Assembly: GCA_947176685.1 (NCBI GenBank)
Contig: CAMWRL010000015.1
Coordinates: forward strand, 1-17,400
Reading direction: 5' to 3'
From: an uncultured Ruminococcus sp.
GTDB taxonomy: Bacteria > Bacillota > Clostridia > Oscillospirales > Ruminococcaceae
DNA length: 17,400 nt
Part shown: one piece after another, positions 14,336 through 17,400 of the stretch
Numbering within the stretch: position 1 is the stretch's first letter
How the letters are laid out: each line of letters starts with the position of its first letter
The notes under the pieces: generated by a model
What the model was told of the DNA's origin: nothing
Databases searched by the model: none
What the model saw: the letters and a program-made list of their open reading frames with translations, nothing else
Position numbers and translations under genes: made by a program

Positions 14336-15217
14336 ATGAAAAAAATTATTTCAGTTTTAAGAGAAATCAAGCCGTTTAATATGGTTATGCTGACGGTTGC
14401 CGGAATAATCAACGCTTTCGGGATAACGCTTTTTCTTATGCCCGTGAAGCTGTACGACAGCGGAATCTCCGGTACATCAATGCTGTTGTCGCAGGTTACG
14501 CCGGAATGGCTGTCACTGTCTGTATTTCTGATAGTACTCAACGTGCCTTTGTTTCTGTACGGTCTGAAAAAACAGGGCGCAGGATTTACATTTTATGCGA
14601 TATATACAGTAGCCGTATATTCTGTGATGTCGTGGCTTATTACGGACGTACTGCCAGTTGATGTAAGTATAGCGTCACCGCTTGCCGGAACGGATTTATT
14701 ATTGTGTGCGTTATTCGGAGGGGTTATTTCCGGTATGGGAAGCGGTATGGCGATACGTTTCGGGGGAGCTATGGACGGCATTGAAGTTATGGCGGTTATT
14801 TTTGCAAAGAAAATGGGCTTGTCCGTGGGCAGCTTTGTGATGTTCTATAATGTTGTACTGTACATTGTGTGCGGATTCGTGATAAACAGCTGGATATTGC
14901 CGTTGTACTCGATAGTTACATACGCCGCCGCACTGAAAACCGTTGATTATATAGTTGACGGTTTACAGCGTTCCAAAGCTGCAATGATAGTGACTTCCTC
15001 GCCGGACGAAATCTGTCGGGAACTTATGGAGGAGTTCGGGTGCGGAATAACCCTTATTGACGCAAAAGGTGGATTTTCGGGAGCAGACAGGAAAGTGCTG
15101 TATTTTGTTGTAAACAGATTTCAGGTAATGAAAGTAAGGAGTATTGTAAGGAAGTCCGACCCGCTGGCGTACATAACGCTGACGGAAGTTGCGGATATAT
15201 TTTCGGCAGACTCCTGA
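14336..15217 (+). CDS. YitT-family membrane protein with C-terminal DUF2179 domain
   Basis: The 293-residue product matches the usual length of the YitT/DUF161 family. There are about six hydrophobic segments (roughly residues 16-36, 60-78, 84-104, 119-140, 166-185 and 188-205), with the family glycine motifs SGISGTSML (42-50) and RFGGAMDGIEV (141-151). Residues about 213-290 form the soluble DUF2179 domain (MIVTSSPDEICRELMEEFG and VVNRFQVMKVRSIVRKSDP), predicted to lie in the cytoplasm. The transported substrate, if any, is not known for most of the family. AAGGGAG (14324-14330) lies 5 nt before the ATG. It has its own promoter and a strong terminator, so it appears to be monocistronic. Confidence 0.88.
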   Translation: MKKIISVLREIKPFNMVMLTVAGIINAFGITLFLMPVKLYDSGISGTSMLLSQVTPEWLSLSVFLIVLNVPLFLYGLKKQGAGFTFYAIYTVAVYSVMSWLITDVLPVDVSIASPLAGTDLLLCALFGGVISGMGSGMAIRFGGAMDGIEVMAVIFAKKMGLSVGSFVMFYNVVLYIVCGFVINSWILPLYSIVTYAAALKTVDYIVDGLQRSKAAMIVTSSPDEICRELMEEFGCGITLIDAKGGFSGADRKVLYFVVNRFQVMKVRSIVRKSDPLAYITLTEVADIFSADS

Positions 15218-15230
15218 ATTTAAACCAAAA

Positions 15231-15262
15231 GGGACGGTATCAGCCGTCCCCGTGTTTTCTTT
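15231..15262. terminator. bidirectional terminator between the YitT gene and the zinc-ribbon gene
   Basis: The stem GGGACGG / CCGTCCC with a 6-nt loop is followed on the plus strand by CGTGTTTTCTTT and preceded by CCAAAA, which gives TTTTGG on the minus strand. Its right half overlaps the last codons and the stop of the minus-strand gene. Confidence 0.85.
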
Positions 15263-16709
15263 CGTATCTGATTATCAATTTTCTGGCAAGTCCCAGAATG
15301 ATACCAACAATGACTTCAAAACCGCCTGTTGCAAGCAGGAACAGATTGAAATCAGTCAATAGCTTTGAGCTTAAATAGAATGCTATATGGCTTGTCTGAC
15401 TGTAGACTATCGGTGGAGCAATCACACAAACCGCACCGGTTATTAATATAATAACTCCGCTTGTCATAAAAATGCTTCTGTAGAATCCTGTCAGATGCCG
15501 TCCACGCCTGTCAACTATGACCGCAATCCATATGAACAGTATCATTACAACCGCAAGAAGTATTCCAAGTGTTACGAACGAGAATATATAGCTTGAAATT
15601 TTGGAATCAAATCCGGTATATTTTTTCCATACGTCAACGGACAGAATATCATCGGCATAACCGTCAGTAACGTTGTATAACATTGTGGAAAAATCCTGTC
15701 TGATAAGGTTGTTGTAACCAGACTTGTTGAACATATATTCTGCGATGTCATCACTTGTAAGAGTCGGTTTTTTTCCGTTGTTGAGCAGATAGTCCGCATA
15801 GACTGCAATGTTTTCGCCTATGAAGTCATTCATATCAAGGTTGAGTACAAAATTGCGGAAATCGTTTTCATTGGCTGTATGCAGAGATATATTATAGAAC
15901 TCTGTTTTTTCATACAGAAATTCGTTTACATCATGAGTTCTGTCGTATTGGGCTTCAAGGATTTTTTCAGTATCAAGATTTTTTATGCTTTTTTCAAGGA
16001 CAGTTCCGGAAAAACCGAGTTTAACGCAGAAAAGAAGACTCAGGACAATAACAAGTATAATTGTAAAAAACGTCACGACACCTGCTCCGAAAAGTCTTAA
16101 AGCACCGACTTTTACGGGCTGGTATTCCTGTACCGGAGCAGGAGGAGGCGGCGGATTGAAATACGGCTGGTCTTCAGGATATTCCGGCGGAATGTACGGC
16201 GGAATGTCCTCATATTCCGGAGGAGAGTTGTAATTATCGGAATTTGTCTGTATGTCCTCATACGGAATGTACTGCGTGTCCGAATTGTCATTGCAGTAAC
16301 CGGAATCTTCCTGAAAATCGTCTTCCGGCAAAACTTCCGGCTGTGTTTCGGTTTTTTTCCGGAGAACCAGTTCCGGCAAAGATTCATGTATGTTTTTTTC
16401 CGGAATTTTTTCGGTATTTTCCGGCAGGGGTTCGGGATTTATGTGGTCTATAGGTTCAGTACTTCCGAAAAATGGTTTATTGTCTTCCGGAAGATTTTCC
16501 GGTTGTTTATCCTGCGAATCCTCCGGAATTGAATTGTTTTCGGGAATACTTTCGCTTTCAGCAACGGGAATGTCTGTATTCTGGTCAGGAGAAGTCTCTG
16601 TATCTGACGAAAAAGTATTATTTTCATCCGGACGTTTTATCTTTTTACCGCATACCGGACAGAATATCGCATCATCATCAATAATTTTTCCGCACGAACT
16701 ACAAAACAT
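15240..16709 (-). CDS. zinc-ribbon membrane protein with long acidic, proline-rich linker; function unknown
   Basis: The 489-residue product has an N-terminal zinc ribbon (C3-SS-C6-G and C17-PV-C20-G, residues 3-21). It is followed by about 180 residues of low-complexity acidic sequence rich in Pro-Glu, ending in a PPPPP run (186-190). Four hydrophobic segments follow (about 208-229, 372-398, 412-433, 455-475). By the positive-inside rule the zinc ribbon, the RRGRH loop (401-405) and the basic C-terminus are cytoplasmic, and residues about 230-371 form an extracytoplasmic domain with no motif I recognise. Zinc-ribbon membrane proteins of this layout are common in Clostridia and rarely characterised; a sensing or protein-interaction role is possible but not shown. 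AAAGGA lies 12 nt before the ATG, rather far. It has its own consensus promoter. Confidence 0.85.
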   Translation of the reverse strand: MFCSSCGKIIDDDAIFCPVCGKKIKRPDENNTFSSDTETSPDQNTDIPVAESESIPENNSIPEDSQDKQPENLPEDNKPFFGSTEPIDHINPEPLPENTEKIPEKNIHESLPELVLRKKTETQPEVLPEDDFQEDSGYCNDNSDTQYIPYEDIQTNSDNYNSPPEYEDIPPYIPPEYPEDQPYFNPPPPPAPVQEYQPVKVGALRLFGAGVVTFFTIILVIVLSLLFCVKLGFSGTVLEKSIKNLDTEKILEAQYDRTHDVNEFLYEKTEFYNISLHTANENDFRNFVLNLDMNDFIGENIAVYADYLLNNGKKPTLTSDDIAEYMFNKSGYNNLIRQDFSTMLYNVTDGYADDILSVDVWKKYTGFDSKISSYIFSFVTLGILLAVVMILFIWIAVIVDRRGRHLTGFYRSIFMTSGVIILITGAVCVIAPPIVYSQTSHIAFYLSSKLLTDFNLFLLATGGFEVIVGIILGLARKLIIRYERKHGDG

Positions 16710-16755
16710 AAATTGAAAAATTCCTTTCTTACGGATTTTTTGAAATACCAGATTA

Positions 16756-16784
16756 ATTATATATCATATGACCCGATATGTCAA
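16756..16784 (-). promoter_or_regulatory. sigma-A promoter of the zinc-ribbon gene
   Basis: On the minus strand: TTGACA (16784-16779), a 17-nt spacer and TATAAT (16761-16756), perfect hexamers. Confidence 0.85.
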
Positions 16785-16915
16785 TAATTAATATGAATTT
16801 TAAGCTGGTCAGCGTACAGAAAAAATTTTTTTAGTGATTTCGTCAGAAAAAGTGTATAATACGGGTGCATCTGAAAAAAATTTTTTGTGTATTTTTACAA
16901 AAATTCGTGTTTTTA

Positions 16916-16944
16916 TTGATTTTGCCTGAATAAAGTGATATTAT
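16916..16944 (+). promoter_or_regulatory. promoter of the ilvB leader transcript
   Basis: TTGATT (16916-16921), a 17-nt spacer and TATTAT (16939-16944), giving a start near 16951. Another TATAAT lies at 16855-16860 with only a weak -35, so a second upstream start is possible. The rest of 16785-16915 holds two A/T-tract palindromes and no gene. Confidence 0.7.
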
Positions 16945-16977
16945 ATAAGGTAAAGAGTATTCAGGAGGTAACGCAGA

Positions 16978-17085
16978 ATGAGAACAGGTTTTATACTTTC
17001 CGGTATAGTCATTATTACCGGCGCAGTCCTTAGCGATATGCGTCATTGTTCATTCTGCCCGTTCATAACTGGTTCTCTTGCCTGA
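16978..17085 (+). CDS. branched-chain amino-acid leader peptide (attenuator peptide of ilvB)
   Basis: A strong ribosome site AGGAGG (16963-16968) lies 9 nt before an ATG that opens a 35-codon frame ending in TGA. The frame lies about 27 nt into the predicted transcript and 118 nt before ilvB. Residues 5-18 (FILSGIVIITGAVL) contain eight Ile, Leu or Val codons out of 14, the hallmark of ribosome-stalling leader peptides such as those of E. coli ilvGMEDA. The DNA encoding the Ile-Val-Ile-Ile run also forms a hairpin (CCGGTA 17000-17005 with TACCGG 17016-17021). An intrinsic-terminator-like hairpin follows 38 nt after the stop. When charged tRNA-Ile, tRNA-Val or tRNA-Leu is scarce, stalling here should let transcription continue into ilvB. 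No other function is suggested. Confidence 0.82.
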   Translation: MRTGFILSGIVIITGAVLSDMRHCSFCPFITGSLA

Positions 17086-17123
17086 TTTAACGTGCTGTTC
17101 AGAGCATAGAAAGCTTAGTTTGA

Positions 17124-17154
17124 GCCTCCGGCAGAAGTCGGGGGCTTGTTGTTT
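17124..17154 (+). terminator. attenuator hairpin before ilvB
   Basis: GCCTCCGG (17124-17131), loop CAGAAG, TCGGGGGC (17138-17145), with two G-T wobbles, then TTGTTGTTT. The T tract is interrupted. An upstream segment TTCTGCC (17053-17059) is fully complementary to GGCAGAA (17130-17136), covering the loop and the end of the 5' arm, so it could compete with the hairpin. Confidence 0.75.
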
Positions 17155-17202
17155 ATCAGCACGGCAAATCAAAAAAAAATCTATCATAAAGGACTTTTTA
17201 TT

Positions 17203-17400
17203 ATGAAAATATCAGGAGCAAAAATTGTTGTTGAAACCTTGATTGAACAGGGCTGCAATACCGTTTTCGGTTATCCGGGCGGACAGGTTATCAATCTTTT
17301 TGATGAACTGTACCTTTGCCGTGACCGCATAAAACACGTACTTACAGCCCACGAACAGGGAGCGTCCCACGCTGCCGACGGTTATGCAAGTGCTACCGGA
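17203..17400 (+). CDS. ilvB: acetolactate synthase large subunit, N-terminal part (runs off the window)
   Basis: AAAGGA (17188-17193) lies 9 nt before ATG 17203, and the frame stays open to the window end (66 codons). The start MKISGAKIVVETLIEQGC, then VFGYPGGQVINLFDEL and HVLTAHEQGASHAADGYASATG, is the thiamine-diphosphate enzyme N-terminal domain of acetolactate synthase; the Glu of HEQGA (residue 52) is the conserved catalytic Glu that activates the cofactor. The enzyme condenses two pyruvates to 2-acetolactate, or pyruvate with 2-oxobutyrate, the first common step to valine, leucine and isoleucine. The related thiamine-dependent enzymes glyoxylate carboligase and pyruvate oxidase are possible but fit less well, since the upstream leader is rich in branched-chain codons. 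ilvN or ilvC may follow outside the window. Confidence 0.93.
   Translation, partial: MKISGAKIVVETLIEQGCNTVFGYPGGQVINLFDELYLCRDRIKHVLTAHEQGASHAADGYASATG

Noticed and set aside
16250..16640. Dense CCGGAA/TTCCGG motifs suggesting a restriction or binding-site cluster
   Set aside because: On the coding (minus) strand CCG GAA encodes Pro-Glu, and the density follows from the PE-rich linker of the zinc-ribbon protein.
16843..17046. Minus-strand open frame over the ilvB leader
   Set aside because: It crosses the promoter and leader-peptide region, has no ribosome site, and is explained by the AT-rich sequence.

Overview
The window looks like chromosome from a Ruminococcus-type gut or rumen bacterium (Clostridia, Oscillospiraceae). 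The evidence is three secreted proteins carrying dockerin-type calcium loops, two of them BspA-type leucine-rich-repeat (LRR) proteins, together with moderate-to-low GC, AGGAGG ribosome sites, consensus sigma-A promoters and a Firmicutes T-box. The genus is an inference from these traits, not from a database match.

Layout. 1-230: the 3' end of rplL (ribosomal protein L7/L12) and its terminator. 239-3675: a tandem pair of paralogous secreted LRR-dockerin genes; the first is put out of frame by one extra A in an A9 tract right after its start codon. 3695-5708: a consensus promoter, a T-box leader and leuA, closed by a two-way terminator shared with a small convergent secreted protein made almost only of dockerin-like loops (5711-6256, minus). 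6495-8520: a Nudix hydrolase, then a translationally coupled pair, a YkgJ-type cysteine-cluster protein and a DEDDh 3'-5' exonuclease. 8524-14223 (minus): a four-gene operon read wzm - wzt - FkbM methyltransferase - two-domain GT4 glycosyltransferase, a compact ABC-exporter polysaccharide locus. 14262-15217: a YitT-family membrane protein. 15240-16784 (minus): a zinc-ribbon membrane protein of unknown function. 16916-17400: an ilvB leader with a 35-residue peptide rich in Ile, Leu and Val codons, an attenuator-like hairpin, and the first 66 codons of ilvB.

Three themes stand out. (1) Surface and cellulosome-like proteins: the LRR-dockerin pair with a possible slippage switch, and a dockerin-only protein. 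(2) Branched-chain amino-acid control by two different RNA mechanisms in one window, a T-box on leuA and a peptide attenuator on ilvB. (3) A minimal polysaccharide polymerisation, modification and export module whose parts (two-domain GT, methyltransferase with a coiled coil, Wzt with a C-terminal sugar-binding-type domain) resemble the logic of the WbdA/WbdD/Wzt chain-capping systems of Gram-negative O-antigens. That resemblance is inference.

No tRNA, rRNA, CRISPR array, insertion sequence, integrase or attachment site was recognised.
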